From: a virus
IMG/VR virus record: IMGVR_UViG_3300012211_000004
Location: 1-64,000 of that record
Reading direction: 5' to 3' (one strand)
Length of the DNA stretch: 64,000 bases
The translations under genes were made by a program, and so were the position numbers. The notes under the pieces were generated by a model that was given only the letters and a program-made list of their open reading frames with translations, did not search any database and was not told the origin of the DNA. Shown here one piece after another: positions 25,921-34,359 of this stretch. Each line of letters opens with the position of its first letter. Position 1 is the first letter of the stretch.

Positions 25921-26391
25921 TCAACCATGAAAGCGCTCCCATGTTTGTTTTACCCAACGAGCATCTTCAAGCGCATTGTGAATTGAGTCATCAGGCTGAC
26001 GAATATCATGCAATCCTTTCATGTCAAGCATCTGGCGTAAGTCGTAAGTGAGCATTGGATAGCCTTCAGGCAAATCAGCCATCTCTCCAAAGATTTGGCA
26101 AAAGACAACGTGGTCATAAGCACTGTAGTATCCCCACAACTCAGGATTACCATACTCTTCTATATCAAAGAAATCAAGCAATGTAACTTTAATACTTCTC
26201 AAAGACCATCGGCATTCGCCGCCCTTCAAATGCGATAAGACATTTTCTCTTACCCATTGATTTGCTTTCCCCTTATCAAAATCAGCAGACTCTAGATATA
26301 ACTCTCTTCCATCCTCACACACTATTCCTATACTTATAAGATCAATTGTCTTACCATCTTCAATAAATTCTGTGTCGTAGAAATATTTCAC
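25921..26391 (-). CDS. DEDD-family 3'-5' exonuclease
   Basis: 156 aa. Motifs: YDTEF (residues 5-9, Exo I Asp/Glu), SAYDHVVFCQIFG (about 88-100, Exo II Asp) and HNALEDAR (about 138-145, Exo III His and Asp). The size and spacing match small phage-type exonucleases related to the RNase T/polyA exonuclease superfamily. A half copy lies just downstream beyond the LAGLIDADG gene. Substrate (DNA or RNA) cannot be told from sequence. Confidence 0.8.
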   Translation of the reverse strand: MKYFYDTEFIEDGKTIDLISIGIVCEDGRELYLESADFDKGKANQWVRENVLSHLKGGECRWSLRSIKVTLLDFFDIEEYGNPELWGYYSAYDHVVFCQIFGEMADLPEGYPMLTYDLRQMLDMKGLHDIRQPDDSIHNALEDARWVKQTWERFHG

Positions 26392-26408
26392 CGCTTGCTC
26401 CTAACCTC

Positions 26409-26438
26409 TTGCACAACATGACACCATTATGGTATAAT
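26409..26438 (+). promoter_or_regulatory. Promoter giving a leaderless HNH transcript
   Basis: TTGCAC (26409-26414) and TATAAT (26433-26438) with an 18-bp spacer. The expected transcription start, 7 nt downstream, coincides with the ATG at 26445. Confidence 0.6.
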
Positions 26439-26444
26439 ATGTAC

Positions 26445-26978
26445 ATGATATGTTCTATGGAAAATTGCACAAAACAGACCTACGCACGCAACGTCTGTAT
26501 GGCTCACTATCGTTGGCTTAGACGAAGGGGGATGCTTCCTCCTCAAGAGGAAGCGACTCAACCTTTTCAAAAATGCACCGTTGATGGGTGCGAAAAGCCC
26601 CAGGACGTAAAAGGGTATTGCGTTGCGCACTACAAAAAAGTTCTTAGGTATGGGGACCCTCTTGCAGGCCCAGGCAAAGGGTCCCCAGGAAAACCAAAAC
26701 CTTATATGGAAACAGATCGCAGGCGCATGATCAATAATCACGGATACGCCTTGATCAGGGTCGCACCAAGCAAGTGGGTGATGGAACATCGTTATGTTAT
26801 GGAACAGCGTCTTGGGCGTCCTCTGGAAAAGGATGAACGGATACATCATAAAGATGGCAATCGACTGAATAATACCCCAGAGAATTTGGAGCTTTGGTTG
26901 CATAGCCACCCTAGCGGACAGCGCATGGAGGACATTGTTGCTTGGGCAAAAGAAATCTTGCAACGTTACGGAGAATAG
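26445..26978 (+). CDS. HNH homing endonuclease with zinc-finger N-terminus
   Basis: 177 aa from the ATG at 26445; ATG 26457 is also possible. Residues 1-80 hold two Cys/His clusters of similar layout (MENCTKQTYARNVCMAHYRW and VDGCEKPQDVKGYCVAHYKK), a duplicated small zinc finger. The HNH_3-type nuclease core follows: HRYVMEQRLGRPL, IHHKDGNRLNN and PENLELW. It is divergent from the exonuclease gene. With the promoter 6 bp upstream the mRNA would be leaderless. Confidence 0.85.
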   Translation: MICSMENCTKQTYARNVCMAHYRWLRRRGMLPPQEEATQPFQKCTVDGCEKPQDVKGYCVAHYKKVLRYGDPLAGPGKGSPGKPKPYMETDRRRMINNHGYALIRVAPSKWVMEHRYVMEQRLGRPLEKDERIHHKDGNRLNNTPENLELWLHSHPSGQRMEDIVAWAKEILQRYGE

Positions 26979-27055
26979 TTTTATTAGGGGTTGTCCTTGA
27001 GATAGCCCCTTATCCGTGTCGTAGAAAAAACGTGTCATATATCTCCTTTTGCATT

Positions 27056-27355
27056 TTATGCATTCAACCACTCAATATACTGCTGAGCATACGTCTGTAG
27101 GACACTTCGCACATGGTCATAGTCCAAGTACAGACCCTCGTCATCGTCGCCTTCTAGGACAAATACACGATCATTAGAGGCAAACCCAAGCTGAACGCTG
27201 ACTAATTCCTCAGTACTCAACTCTTTGGGGCCTGCTACGAATTGCCACGCCTCATGCCTGCCACGGAAGTAGAATGCTGAGTGACCGTCTATTGTGCCAG
27301 TAGCTTGCACTGGACAGCTTCCATCAAGCCTGTCAATATGAATGTTCGGTGCCAT
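27056..27355 (-). CDS. Hypothetical protein, 99 aa
   Basis: A soluble acidic protein of mixed strands and helices, with FVLEGDDDEGLYLDYDHVRS near the middle. Overlaps the upstream gene by 23 bp. It belongs to the small-gene run following the portal. No recognised family. Confidence 0.65.
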   Translation of the reverse strand: MAPNIHIDRLDGSCPVQATGTIDGHSAFYFRGRHEAWQFVAGPKELSTEELVSVQLGFASNDRVFVLEGDDDEGLYLDYDHVRSVLQTYAQQYIEWLNA

Positions 27356-27710
27356 CCTCCGCCTCTTCTAAAAACCTGTACATCATGCTCGTATCAGGCT
27401 TCCCAAACTCGAACGGCTCACCAATAGGCCAATCTATCGCACTTCTCAGCGATGCTTCCCGTTCTTGCTCTCGTTCCTCCGCTCGTTGCTCCATGGCTGG
27501 TAGCAGGTTGGCTTCCTCCATCCTCTTCTCTGCTTCCTCCATGACACCATCAGTCAGCGACTTGCCAGTCTTGTGCCTTTCTATCAGCACATCCGCTATA
27601 GCCTGTTTATACTCATACCCACCACGATGGGTAAATGTGATATTCACATCTGTAGCAGGATGTCTCAGGTAGTGAAGCCAGTCGAGAAAGCGTTTTAGAA
27701 GTCTTTTCAT
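27333..27710 (-). CDS. Hypothetical helical protein, 125 aa
   Basis: A basic start (MKRLLKRFLDWLHYLRH) is followed by a charged helical region with repeated Glu/Arg (about residues 55-90) likely to form a coiled coil. Overlaps its neighbours at both ends. No family recognised; a minor head protein is possible from position after the portal. Confidence 0.6.
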   Translation of the reverse strand: MKRLLKRFLDWLHYLRHPATDVNITFTHRGGYEYKQAIADVLIERHKTGKSLTDGVMEEAEKRMEEANLLPAMEQRAEEREQEREASLRSAIDWPIGEPFEFGKPDTSMMYRFLEEAEDGTEHSY

Positions 27711-28081
27711 TGCCCTTGCTCCTTAACACTGCCTGCATAATGCAAAATACCCTCAAACGCATCTCCGTTACTCAAAGTAACTTTTATTCTCCTAGGCTGC
27801 CTATTGGGATCATCGGGGAAAGCCACCGTTTCAGTCTCGGCATTGTACTCACCCATGATTGGTATGCCCTGTAACATCGCTAATCGCTCCAACTCTTCCC
27901 GCTCCTGTTCTAGCCACTTAAGTAAATTCAAGGCTTCAGACGGCTCTAGGTGGATAGCAGCACACATTCTACTACCGAAGCCAACAACCTTATGCGATTC
28001 TCTCTCACTGCCTCTATGGAGCTGAAAATAGTAGACGGCATAGCCTTTGCTGAATTTGAGATATCCTTCAGGATCGCTCAC
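27707..28081 (-). CDS. Hypothetical protein with LNLLKWL helix
   Basis: 124 aa. Residues about 45-75 contain EPSEALNLLKWLEQEREEL, closely similar to SLNLLKWLQEHEELLIELA in the protein at 44878-45159, so the two are probably distant paralogues. The C-terminal part is a small beta domain (RRIKVTLSNGDAFEGIL). Located directly after the portal gene. Function unknown. Confidence 0.65.
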   Translation of the reverse strand: MSDPEGYLKFSKGYAVYYFQLHRGSERESHKVVGFGSRMCAAIHLEPSEALNLLKWLEQEREELERLAMLQGIPIMGEYNAETETVAFPDDPNRQPRRIKVTLSNGDAFEGILHYAGSVKEQGQ

Positions 28082-28085
28082 GGAT

Positions 28086-29570
28086 CTATCCTTTCTGCCC
28101 TACCAGGTCACTTTGCTGCTTCTTGTCATCCTGCTGGTTAGGCGGTTGCTGCATTTGAGGAGGAACTATACCCATCTTTTGCTGCTGCTCCATCTTCTTC
28201 TTGTTTTCCTCTTCCTTCTTCTTAGCCTCTACATCAGCGTTATAGCCGATTTCCTGTAGAGATGTGTCCTCACTCACGCCGGCTTGTTGAAGTGCTGAGG
28301 CTGTTTGTGCATCTTTCATCTTATCCACTGGCAAGAGATTGGGCCAATGTATATCAATAGGATAGCTCTCATACTCCTCTACTATGATTTTTCCACCTAA
28401 TACCAGTGCTGCTCTTGATAGCTCACGTATCATTTTACCGTACAATCTACGCTTCTGAGTTGTCTTCTCGATAAGAGGTTGAAACATCAGCTTCATGGTA
28501 GTAGCTGGTATGTCGCCTCCACCGGGCAGGTTCTCAAGTCTGCCTAGCGCCACGGCTGGCACACGGCTCCGCTCATCCATCGTCATGCGGATATCAGCAG
28601 AGAAGTTTCGAGAGCTGCCGAGATCGCTGTTCATCTCCAGGTTGTAGACTTTGCTATCAGGGGATGGCAGAAGGGTGATATCGCCAGGGCTGGTCTTGAG
28701 CTCTTGTATGTTTGCTCCTGTGGCTATTGTCTTAGGATGTCCATGAAAAAAGATGATAGAAGCCGTGTTGCTATCGTTGAAGTTGAGAGACTCATTTTGC
28801 CCTATCAAATCCTCTGTAAGGTCAGGGATACCCCACGACTCGTTAGGATTGGGCAGGTTCTTATTTGTGAAGATAGGAGCAAATGGGTAGAGCCAGTCTT
28901 CTTGTGTCCCCACTTGTACCCATGTTGTTGCCGTGATCTTCTTCTCATAATTCGTGATAGTCCAGTAGTCGTCTAGCGTTGACCCTAGTTTTGTAGTATC
29001 AGCATTTGGGTCAACACGCGCTATAATCTGCCTTTTCTGTGTATCATTATAAATAGGATATTCAATGATATACGCCCAATGCATCTTACAATCTTCAGGA
29101 TCGGTCACGATACGTACATTTGATGGATCAAGCTCCACAATACGCGGGTATTTCTGGGAGCCCTGTGCAGGTACAAGCTTAGAAAATACTTGACCGCATA
29201 CGCCGCCGTTCATGCCGATTTCAGAGAGCAGCGTCATTTTGTCGTCGTCATCGCCCCAGACAGCATCGAGGAATTCCTGATTAGCTTCATCTGGTGTATC
29301 TGTTTCGCTCCCTTCCTTCTCACCGGGTTCTATCTTTAGAGACTCTCCAAACAGGAACGAGACACCTTTATCGACAATAGGCGCACATCGATTAGAAATG
29401 ACATTGGGGTCTTCATCACCTTTTTCTACTTTGAGTGGCTTCTCGAACTCACCTCTATATCTTTTCCACGCTTCAGTCATACATCTTTTGCGCTTGATAT
29501 CTTCAGGCGGAACGGGAGCCTGTGCAAGCGTCTTTTGCTGATTTTGCTGTATTCGGTAGTCAATACTCAT
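28086..29570 (-). CDS. Portal protein
   Basis: 494 aa from the ATG at 29570, with GAAAGG 9 nt upstream, overlapping the terL stop. SPP1 gp6-type portal features: WKRYRGEFEKPL, then VISNRCAPIVDKGVSFLFGE near the N-terminus, a long central alpha/beta region, and a C-terminal Gln/Pro-rich tail (PPQMQQPPNQQ). The dodecameric portal is the DNA entry vertex and binds terminase. Its place after terL is standard. Confidence 0.9.
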   Translation of the reverse strand: MSIDYRIQQNQQKTLAQAPVPPEDIKRKRCMTEAWKRYRGEFEKPLKVEKGDEDPNVISNRCAPIVDKGVSFLFGESLKIEPGEKEGSETDTPDEANQEFLDAVWGDDDDKMTLLSEIGMNGGVCGQVFSKLVPAQGSQKYPRIVELDPSNVRIVTDPEDCKMHWAYIIEYPIYNDTQKRQIIARVDPNADTTKLGSTLDDYWTITNYEKKITATTWVQVGTQEDWLYPFAPIFTNKNLPNPNESWGIPDLTEDLIGQNESLNFNDSNTASIIFFHGHPKTIATGANIQELKTSPGDITLLPSPDSKVYNLEMNSDLGSSRNFSADIRMTMDERSRVPAVALGRLENLPGGGDIPATTMKLMFQPLIEKTTQKRRLYGKMIRELSRAALVLGGKIIVEEYESYPIDIHWPNLLPVDKMKDAQTASALQQAGVSEDTSLQEIGYNADVEAKKKEEENKKKMEQQQKMGIVPPQMQQPPNQQDDKKQQSDLVGQKG

Positions 29571-30910
29571 CTCCAAAAGCCTTTCACGTAACCTACTTGA
29601 TTAGGTACAAGATCCATAAAGGCGCACATGTATCTATCGCAGTCCATGCTATGATCGAACTCTTTCACAGGCTGATCACCTTTCTTGAGCCCTTGACGTG
29701 TATCCCAAATGTATACATCAAATTCTTCAATGCCACACTTCGGTTTCTTCTCTCGCACCAGTTCCGGGTCAGGTTCCACTAGGCAGTTGCTGAAATACAT
29801 CAGGCGTGGTTTCCCATCGCCCGCTGGCCTAAGTCTGGAAGCGACGGCCTGTATACCATCCGAGACAGACTTGTGAGCAGGCGTCGTGTAGAGACCAGTG
29901 TGTCTAGTAAACGTCTCACGATCTTCTGCATCGTGATCCGCTATAACCTGTCTTGGTAACGGATCGCCATCTTTTTCGCCCCATCGCGATAAATGCTTAA
30001 TTTGTTTGGCATGGTCTTCTACAAGCGTTTTAGTCTTGTATATCTCTCTATAACAGTAGAGACGCCCATCGTTATCTTCCGCATACCACTTGCAAACAAA
30101 TGGATTTGTGAAGCCAAAGTCTAGAACAATCCAACGCGGCCATTCCTTTGGGATAGGGAACGGATCTATAACGTTCTTGGCTCTATCGTACGATCCTTCA
30201 TACACAGTTCCGGACGCGGCGGCCCAAACCCCATACCTTAGTCTCGCAAGACGTACGCCCGTAAGACCGCCAAGGATCTCAAAAATATACGTATACCCTT
30301 CCTTGGTCCAATCGTTTTTGCGGATATCAAAGTAGCGAGGGTTCTGCTCATGTCGACTAAGTAAGCGTGTCGTTTTTCCCTCAAGCATACGAACATTGAC
30401 CCAGTGAGTCGGGGCATCAGGATTCGTATCCATGATCAACTGATGGTATGGTGTTTTACCATGACGAAGACGGGAGCGCACAAACTCTATATCCTCTTCG
30501 GTCATTTCGGTTACTTCGTTTAAATAAGCTAAATCAAACTCGAACGACTTGATTTTTTCGGGTTTGTCGAGGCCGGAAACGATCATAATGGAACCATTCC
30601 GATACTGATATGCAGCAGGTTTGACTTTGCTGCCACCATAGTACGTCGCCTCGCGGGGATCAAGCATCTCACGAAACGTCGCCATAGCAGAGCCAGCTAA
30701 TGCAATATTCGTCTTTCTGGCAACCAATGCTTTAGAGCCAGGATAGAGAGTAAGCATTATATGCACTTTAAATAGGCATGCGAACGTCTTGCCGGTCCCT
30801 GCCGGGCCATCGAGGCACACCTCCAAGTCCCTGCAAGATCCTAGTGCGTGGTTCCCGCCCCTAAACTCAGGGGCGGGTATGACTAAAGAAGCGGCAAGGT
30901 TAGGCACCAT
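29567..30910 (-). CDS. terL: Terminase large subunit
   Basis: 447 aa. Walker A GPAGTGKT (35-42), Walker B FDLAYLNE (125-132) with a downstream motif MDTNPD, and the RNase H-like nuclease residues in IVLDFGF (Asp264), IADHDAED (about 323-330) and FDHSMDCDRY near the C-terminus. It packages DNA into the procapsid and cuts it. Overlaps terS upstream and the portal gene downstream. Confidence 0.95.
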   Translation of the reverse strand: MVPNLAASLVIPAPEFRGGNHALGSCRDLEVCLDGPAGTGKTFACLFKVHIMLTLYPGSKALVARKTNIALAGSAMATFREMLDPREATYYGGSKVKPAAYQYRNGSIMIVSGLDKPEKIKSFEFDLAYLNEVTEMTEEDIEFVRSRLRHGKTPYHQLIMDTNPDAPTHWVNVRMLEGKTTRLLSRHEQNPRYFDIRKNDWTKEGYTYIFEILGGLTGVRLARLRYGVWAAASGTVYEGSYDRAKNVIDPFPIPKEWPRWIVLDFGFTNPFVCKWYAEDNDGRLYCYREIYKTKTLVEDHAKQIKHLSRWGEKDGDPLPRQVIADHDAEDRETFTRHTGLYTTPAHKSVSDGIQAVASRLRPAGDGKPRLMYFSNCLVEPDPELVREKKPKCGIEEFDVYIWDTRQGLKKGDQPVKEFDHSMDCDRYMCAFMDLVPNQVGYVKGFWR

Positions 30911-31424
30911 TTACCCCCTCTAAATTTACCTTCGGACCTTCCAGATAGTTGGCAGGAATTTCACGAATGATCACCTGAGCACCGATGGTATCTTCAGGCT
31001 GCACATCCAAATTCAGCAACTTACGTCTATCCCTGGATAATTCAAGCAGACGGTCTACGGCCCATAAATTTACCTTATCCTCATTTTTATCATTCTTTTC
31101 TCTACTTTCATCTTTTTCTTTGATATTATCTCTATCATCATTTTCATTTGAGAAAGCTACTTCCCATACTCTTCTATGTATTTCATCTAATATATCTAAT
31201 TCTTGTGCTCTATATTCATCTATCTTAGGAACAATACGCCGCTGCATTTCGCGTTGAATAGCTTTACGTGCTGCACTTCTATCAGAATATCCACATCTCT
31301 GAGCTATCTGATCGTATGTCAAGCGCTGCTTCATAAGGTCAATTGCCATTGCTGCACGTTCAGCAGCATTAATATCACGGCGTGGTACCCCTTGTGTGGC
31401 CGTCTTTTTCTTGCTGCTACCCAT
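30900..31424 (-). CDS. terS: Terminase small subunit
   Basis: 174 aa. Residues 18-55 form an HTH (RLTYDQIAQRCGYSDRSAAR) for DNA recognition. A highly charged Asp/Glu/Lys/Asn-rich central segment (about 90-120) and a C-terminal region for oligomerisation or TerL contact follow. Directly upstream of terL with an 11-bp overlap. Confidence 0.88.
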   Translation of the reverse strand: MGSSKKKTATQGVPRRDINAAERAAMAIDLMKQRLTYDQIAQRCGYSDRSAARKAIQREMQRRIVPKIDEYRAQELDILDEIHRRVWEVAFSNENDDRDNIKEKDESREKNDKNEDKVNLWAVDRLLELSRDRRKLLNLDVQPEDTIGAQVIIREIPANYLEGPKVNLEGVNGA

Positions 31425-31644
31425 GTGCCACTTCCTCTAATAATGCCGATACCTGATACAATTCCTGCTGTGTGAGCTTAGCTCCCATACGGATCTTGAG
31501 CGAGAGCAGAGCAGCCATAGCTCGTTCTTGGCTGCCGTATGACCTATCGTTGACGAACATGTTCTTAGGCTGCCCTATCTCATGGCCTGGTAGTCCAGAC
31601 ACGACTTGCGGCCCTTTGGCACCCATGGCGAGACGATAGATCAT
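31417..31644 (-). CDS. Hypothetical protein, 75 aa
   Basis: A small basic protein, the C-terminal half helical (SQERAMAALLSLKIRMGAKL). Overlaps both its upstream neighbour and terS. May be a terminase-associated accessory; no recognised motif. Confidence 0.6.
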   Translation of the reverse strand: MIYRLAMGAKGPQVVSGLPGHEIGQPKNMFVNDRSYGSQERAMAALLSLKIRMGAKLTQQELYQVSALLEEVAHG

Positions 31645-32120
31645 GGCGCTATTCCCTCTTCAGCTCCCAACTCTTCCAAGTCAAACAGGACGCCCAAAAT
31701 CCCGGCAATCTCTTGCAGATACCACTGCTTGTGATGTGATCCTTCTGCCTGCAAGCCGTCTATAATGAGCTTTTCTAGCCGTATATAATCCTCTTCACTG
31801 TACTCAAATGTCAGCTTGATATCGTGGTCTAGATAGCCCTTGCCCTGACAATTCTCGCACGTCTGGCTTCGCGGTCCTGGCCCACCCACTGCAAAGATGC
31901 CAACATTTACAGGACGAGTGAAGATATAGCCTCTTCCTCCACATGCATCACACTTCCTAGCTACTGGTGCGCACGTGCAATGGTCAATACACTTATGGCA
32001 ATCCAAGCAAGGCTTGATCTCTTTGCAATGACACTGAGGCCCGCGTGTGCATCCTGTTCCCCATTGCTTCCCGCAACATGAACATCTAGGAGTCCCTACT
32101 CTGTCATAGCGTGGAATCAC
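31641..32120 (-). CDS. Cys-rich zinc-binding protein with DnaJ-type repeats
   Basis: 159 aa from the GTG at 32120, which overlaps the previous stop (GTGA) and has AAGAGG 8 nt upstream. Many Cys pairs: CSCCGKQW, CHCKEIKPCLDCHKC, then CDACGGRGY and CENCQGKGY, the last two being DnaJ-type CxxCxGxG knuckles. The C-terminal 60 residues are helical and acidic. A protein-folding or nucleic-acid role is possible; unknown. Confidence 0.7.
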   Translation of the reverse strand: MIPRYDRVGTPRCSCCGKQWGTGCTRGPQCHCKEIKPCLDCHKCIDHCTCAPVARKCDACGGRGYIFTRPVNVGIFAVGGPGPRSQTCENCQGKGYLDHDIKLTFEYSEEDYIRLEKLIIDGLQAEGSHHKQWYLQEIAGILGVLFDLEELGAEEGIAP

Positions 32121-32263
32121 CTCTGCCACCTCTTTTCAATCAATAGCCCTACAGCGACACCAGCCAAGAACACCAGCAGACCAACAATAGCATCAGTTGA
32201 GATACGATCGTCATGCGCATGATATGACCGTGTTGACATATCTGACAATCTATCCCTATTCAT
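32117..32263 (-). CDS. Small membrane protein, 48 aa
   Basis: Found by reading the gap: ATG at 32263 overlapping the end of the upstream gene, stop overlapping the next GTG start. Residues 1-22 are polar (with SYHAHDD), residues 25-42 form one membrane segment (AIVGLLVFLAGVAVGLLI), and the tail is basic (EKRWQR). Tight packing in the operon supports it as real. Confidence 0.6.
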   Translation of the reverse strand: MNRDRLSDMSTRSYHAHDDRISTDAIVGLLVFLAGVAVGLLIEKRWQR

Positions 32264-32483
32264 CCATTATCTTCCTATCTACAACTATTCTTGGCAATTT
32301 ATTCCCTACCTTCACTTCTGCTAGCAATGGATGAGATACCGTGATCTCTAGCATGTTCCTATCGTCTGCACTTACTTTCATAGACAATGCCTTATGCTCA
32401 GTATTCCCATACAAAGCTTTGATGATGCTATCTGCATGTATTCTTATGATGCCACGTCTTCTATCATTCTTTCCTTCATCCAT
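32256..32483 (-). CDS. Hypothetical protein, 75 aa
   Basis: First gene of the leftward terminase operon. Basic start (DEGKNDRRRGIIRIHAD) and a beta-rich remainder. No family recognised. The upstream region contains a perfect 12-bp inverted repeat (32520-32556). Confidence 0.6.
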   Translation of the reverse strand: MDEGKNDRRRGIIRIHADSIIKALYGNTEHKALSMKVSADDRNMLEITVSHPLLAEVKVGNKLPRIVVDRKIMDE

Positions 32484-32519
32484 ACTTTCACATTTTCTAA
32501 TGCCTAATTAAAACAGAAA

Positions 32520-32556
32520 GGCTCATATGCACGGGTGGAGTGTATGCATATGAGCC
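32520..32556 (-). terminator. Perfect 12-bp stem-loop ahead of the terminase operon
   Basis: GGCTCATATGCA (32520-32531) and TGCATATGAGCC (32545-32556) with a 13-nt loop. On the minus strand it is followed by TTTCTGTTTTAATT, so it can work as a terminator separating the integrase transcript from the terminase operon. A protein-binding site is the alternative. Confidence 0.5.
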
Positions 32557-32694
32557 TCCTGCATGGATACTGACCGTTGACTTCCTGAAGAGAGAAAAAG
32601 AGCTGCTTAGTGTTGTTAAAGGTTCTAGAAATAGCGTACTACATAACGTCAAATTGATGAATATCGATAGTGAGGTCGAGTTTGGGCACGCAAA

Positions 32695-32757
32695 AGCCTC
32701 TCTCGCTGTGTCACTCGAAGCGCTAGACTTCAGAGCGTGTCAGACTTGAGAGAGGCT
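32695..32757. other. Long inverted repeat in the 32484-32910 gap
   Basis: AGCCTCTCTC (32695-32704) pairs perfectly with GAGAGAGGCT (32748-32757), enclosing shorter inverted repeats. With the stem-loop at 32520 this makes the 427-bp gap structured. It may be a phage attachment region (next to the integrase) or an RNA. A 69-codon frame crossing it looks unlikely to be a gene. No clear promoter for the 32483 operon could be assigned. Confidence 0.35.
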
Positions 32758-32910
32758 AGTTGGATGTTTTGAGGCACTATCCATACCTATATATCTTTTA
32801 TCGAAATGATATGTTTTCGGGCGAGCTGTTCCCCTGACTCTCGTCGGATCATCATTTGACCTATCTATCTAGGCACTCGCCACACTCATCTTAGCAGAGG
32901 CGTCAATCAG

Positions 32911-33138
32911 CTAGCGCCCTTGCCTCAGTTGCCGACGTAGCCACCATGTCCGCAATTTGCCATGCTCTTGTGCTCTCATTGCCCATAGCGCATCGTCGGC
33001 TAGGCATTGCTCCCAAGCTTGCTGCATAGCTGGCCCAAGAGTTGCCATAGCATCAGCAGCCTCTTGCATGGTCGGCTTCCAAGCTTCTATTGCCGCTATA
33101 TTCGCACAGATATTGTTGGCTATTTCTTCAGAGTTCAT
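32911..33138 (-). CDS. Hypothetical helical protein, 75 aa
   Basis: SD GGAAAGGAC, 4 nt before ATG. Ala/Trp/Gln-rich, helical, ending in a basic WWLRRQLRQGR tail. Directly downstream of the integrase gene and probably cotranscribed. Position suggests an excision or regulatory factor, but no HTH is evident. Confidence 0.55.
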   Translation of the reverse strand: MNSEEIANNICANIAAIEAWKPTMQEAADAMATLGPAMQQAWEQCLADDALWAMRAQEHGKLRTWWLRRQLRQGR

Positions 33139-33155
33139 CGGTGTCCTTTCCTTCT

Positions 33156-34052
33156 CTAGAAATTGAGCACATCCACAGCGTTATTATCCAAATTCAGCTT
33201 GCGTCTCTGATACCGCTCTGTTGTCCTCGGATCTGCATGCCCTAGCGCATACTGGACCTGATGTAGAGGTGCTTCTGCCTCAAGAGCCAAGGTTGCGAAC
33301 GTCGCCCGTAGCCCGTGGGGGGTCAACTCTGTTCCTGCAGGTGCGTACTTTTTAACCAGCAACTCAACAGACTTATCAGTCATCTGGCAGCTGGTAGGGT
33401 GGTCCCCGCGCCTGAACGAGACGAATAAAGCTTCACCCTCGTTTCCTCTTGCAGATAGATAGTCCTCCAGTGCTCTGAAGACATCCACTCGAAGCTTGAC
33501 GATCCGTCGCTTATCGCCCTTGCCGTGCTCAATGACTGCCACATGGTGTCCATCCATGATCTTGATATCCGCTCGATTCAGCGAGACCAATTCAGCACGT
33601 CTTAATCCTGTTTTCATAAGCATCAGGATAAGCGCATAATCACGCTTCCCTTGATTGGTACTTCTATTGATAGTATCAAGCATATCCTTTGCTTGGGTCT
33701 TAGAAAGTGCTGTATGGGTTGTTTCGTCACTATTTCCGCTAAATCCTTTTACATCTTGCGTTATATCATCTGTGAGATATCCCGCTCTTTTTCGCTCTTT
33801 CATAAGCTTACAGGCAATGCTAAACATACGCTGTTTTGTTGCCTTAGCATAGGCACTCTCAGCTAGATGTACACGATATGCTATCATGTCAGATCGTGTC
33901 ATACTTTCTGGCAATATACCTTTTTCTTGCATCCATGCCACAAAATGCTTTATATCATTTTCATATACGCGTTTTGAAGACGGAGCAAGTTGACCAGCAA
34001 TATCAGTAAGTGTCTGATCTAACTGCTGAGGGGTTGGTATCAGATCGGTCAT
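33156..34052 (-). CDS. Tyrosine recombinase (integrase)
   Basis: 298 aa. An N-terminal SAM-like core-binding domain (residues 10-95) is followed by the catalytic domain with Arg151 (KTGLRRAELVSL), Lys178 (HGKGDKRR), His246-x-x-Arg249 (TPHGLRATFAT), His272 (LGHADPRTT) and the nucleophile Tyr281 (TERYQRR). It resembles XerC/D-like and phage integrases and probably acts in integration, excision or dimer resolution. Flanked by structured noncoding DNA that may hold attP. Confidence 0.93.
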   Translation of the reverse strand: MTDLIPTPQQLDQTLTDIAGQLAPSSKRVYENDIKHFVAWMQEKGILPESMTRSDMIAYRVHLAESAYAKATKQRMFSIACKLMKERKRAGYLTDDITQDVKGFSGNSDETTHTALSKTQAKDMLDTINRSTNQGKRDYALILMLMKTGLRRAELVSLNRADIKIMDGHHVAVIEHGKGDKRRIVKLRVDVFRALEDYLSARGNEGEALFVSFRRGDHPTSCQMTDKSVELLVKKYAPAGTELTPHGLRATFATLALEAEAPLHQVQYALGHADPRTTERYQRRKLNLDNNAVDVLNF

Positions 34053-34218
34053 ACATCCTCCAAATTAGGTTCGTTAAATCGGTATTTACAGGAGCTATTC
34101 TACCAGATTTGTCAAGGTAGACCGCATTACCTATATCTCAACACATCACAATCCCCCATTCTTCCTACTATCATTCTTACTTATCAATCTTACACACTCC
34201 ATTCAATCCACCTATGCT

Positions 34219-34359
34219 CTATTCGCGTCTCCTGTATCTCCTAAACAGTACTCTATCAAGCTTAGGTGTTTTGACTCTCTTACTGCTATATCTTCCTGTA
34301 ACGAACACTATCACGATAAGCAGTGCAAAGCATGCCAGAAAGATGTAGAGTATATTCAT
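34219..34359 (-). CDS. Small membrane protein, 46 aa
   Basis: Read from the gap: the ATG overlaps the previous stop (ATGA) and has AAGGTAA upstream. Residues 2-21 are one membrane segment (NILYIFLACFALLIVIVFV), and the tail is strongly basic (many Arg/Lys), typical of an N-out/C-in anchor. Function unknown. Confidence 0.55.
   Translation of the reverse strand: MNILYIFLACFALLIVIVFVTGRYSSKRVKTPKLDRVLFRRYRRRE

Noticed and set aside
26986-27010. Terminator after the HNH gene at 26445
   Set aside because: Only AGGGG/CCCCT pairs over a 15-nt loop and no T run follows; too weak to list.
32540-32749. 69-codon plus frame in the 32484-32910 gap
   Set aside because: Begins inside a perfect inverted repeat and runs through another; no good SD. 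The structures better explain the region.
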